From: Anaerosporobacter mobilis DSM 15930
GTDB lineage: Bacteria; Bacillota; Clostridia; Lachnospirales; Lachnospiraceae
DNA: 64,000 nucleotides
Direction of reading: 5' to 3'
NCBI RefSeq assembly: GCF_900142955.1
Contig: NZ_FRCP01000005.1
Coordinates: 1-64,000 of the forward strand
Shown here: piece by piece, positions 63,255 through 64,000 of the stretch
Layout of the letters: each line of letters opens with the position of its first letter
How positions within the stretch are numbered: position 1 is the stretch's first letter
Notes under the pieces: generated by a model
Told to the model about the DNA's origin: nothing
What the model saw: the letters and a program-made list of their open reading frames with translations, nothing else
Databases searched by the model: none
Made by a program: the position numbers and the translations under genes

Positions 63255-63863
63255 TTATCTATACAGATTGTTTTTTTGAATATACTTCGCCACATTAGGC
63301 GTTACATAGTATTGAATATCCATACCATTCTTAGCACGTTCTCTTATCTCCGTAGATGAGATATCAATATTCGGCGAGTTCAACAGATCAACGGAAGCAT
63401 GAAATGTTTCATTAAGTTCTGCGATTTTTTGAAGCATCTCTTTATTCGATTTCTGACCCCGAACCGCAGCCAAAAGTTTGGATAACTTGAAAATCGTACC
63501 CGGATCTTTCCATCTATCTATATAGAATAACGAATCTGCTCCAACAATAAAGTAATATTCTTCATCTGGATTTTGTTTCGTCAATTGGAACAAAGTATCG
63601 GCTGTGTAAGTTATCCCCTCTCTATCCATCTCAAAAGTAGATAATTCAAAATTGGGATTATCTTTTATTGCTATACCAACCATCTCTGCACGCACTGCAT
63701 CATCAAGAATATGATTACAGCTCTTATGCGGTGGATTCTTTGTAGGCATGAATAATACTTTATCCAATTGGAATTGTTCTAGGGCGGTCTGTCCCAATAT
63801 AAGATGCCCTATATGAATCGGATTGAAAGTTCCACCCATAATACCAATTTTTTTTTTCTTCAT
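63255..63863 (-). CDS. nadD: Nicotinate-nucleotide adenylyltransferase
   Basis: 202 residues. The nucleotidyltransferase signature GGTFNPIHIGHL and the late ISSTEIRERAKNG are diagnostic; FMPTKNPPHK is also conserved. It joins nicotinate mononucleotide and ATP to give deamido-NAD, an essential NAD step. The ATG at 63863 follows GGAGTAAGT and is 26 bases after the yhbY stop. Confidence 0.95.
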   Translation of the reverse strand: MKKKKIGIMGGTFNPIHIGHLILGQTALEQFQLDKVLFMPTKNPPHKSCNHILDDAVRAEMVGIAIKDNPNFELSTFEMDREGITYTADTLFQLTKQNPDEEYYFIVGADSLFYIDRWKDPGTIFKLSKLLAAVRGQKSNKEMLQKIAELNETFHASVDLLNSPNIDISSTEIRERAKNGMDIQYYVTPNVAKYIQKNNLYR

Positions 63864-63889
63864 ACTTACTCCTATCTACACCGAGATAC

Positions 63890-64000
63890 TTACTTTTGCT
63901 TCTTAGCTTTTGGTAATTCGATTTTTTTCTTTTCTTTTGATTCACGGTAAAGAACGATCTTCTTACCAATAACTTGAACCACCTCTGATTTTGTTCTCTC
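63890..64000 (-). CDS. yhbY: YhbY-type RNA-binding protein, C-terminal part (cut by window edge)
   Basis: The last 36 codons before a TAA at 63892-63890 read ERTKSEVVQVIGKKIVLYRE followed by a Lys-rich tail. VVQVIGKKIVLYRES is the conserved end of the CRS1/YhbY ribosome-assembly protein. Its place before nadD is standard. The N-terminus is outside the window. Confidence 0.85.
   Translation of the reverse strand, partial: ERTKSEVVQVIGKKIVLYRESKEKKKIELPKAKKQK

Noticed and set aside
1..64000. CRISPR arrays, tRNA or rRNA genes
   Set aside because: No regularly spaced direct repeats and no tRNA- or rRNA-like segments were noticed on reading; a dedicated scan was not possible.

Overview
The window is AT-rich, with strong AGGAGG-type ribosome binding sites and near-consensus TTGACA/TATAAT promoters. 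It carries Firmicute-type genes (lexA with a divergent LysM/YneA-like gene, rsfS-yqeK-nadD-yhbY, LytTR/GHKL signalling, MalEFG with neopullulanases). The fit is a polysaccharide-degrading Clostridia member, probably Lachnospiraceae and close to Lachnoclostridium phytofermentans. That placement is inferred from gene content, not from a search.

Layout. 1-2009 is an accessory edge: the 5' end of an IS110-family element, two tandem ribbon-helix-helix genes, a perfect promoter with operator-like repeats, and four small unknown genes. 2010-5253 holds a long AT-only spacer, an NADP-type secondary alcohol dehydrogenase, and a GntR-deoC pair with a clear candidate operator. 5622-25258 is a roughly 20 kb minus-strand biosynthetic operon: DUF1611-like protein, NRPS1 (FAAL-T-C-A-T-C-A-T-E), NRPS2 (C-A-T*-E-T-BtrH-like), MFS exporter, second DUF1611-like protein, terminator. 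The adenylation pockets read as Asp, Glu and a Glu-like variant, so an acidic N-acyl-tripeptide with D-residues is the simplest product. There is no thioesterase; the last domain looks like the BtrH acyltransferase fold. This is the best candidate for an undescribed system.

25290-36523 is a starch/maltodextrin locus on the minus strand (MalF, MalG, MalE, a GH13 neopullulanase, a membrane-anchored CBM26 protein, a secreted CGTase-like enzyme and a second GH13 neopullulanase), with a divergent LacI-type regulator. A plausible scheme is that starch is bound at the surface and cut by the secreted CGTase-like enzyme, maltodextrins enter by MalEFG (its ATPase is not in the window), and the cytoplasmic GH13 enzymes finish hydrolysis. 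The NRPS operon follows the last amylase by only 31 bp, so the two may be co-transcribed.

36922-48235 is mixed: a tyrosine recombinase with a short leader ORF, a secreted YrpD-like protein, a GHKL/LytTR two-component system, a large secreted GH16 glucanase with a C-terminal F5/8C domain, PhzF, a VanZ fused to an erythromycin-esterase/TIKI-like domain, a DinB-like protein and a small P-loop kinase. 48548-53327 holds an ABC-F ATPase behind a leader terminator, a gene interrupted by an in-frame amber codon, a serine beta-lactamase-like hydrolase, a Nudix hydrolase and a GNAT_C acyltransferase. 54023-64000 is more core-like: a DUF4914/PEPCK-like protein, two secreted cell-wall/glycosidase-type proteins, the LexA SOS pair with three LexA boxes, then rsfS, yqeK, nadD and yhbY.
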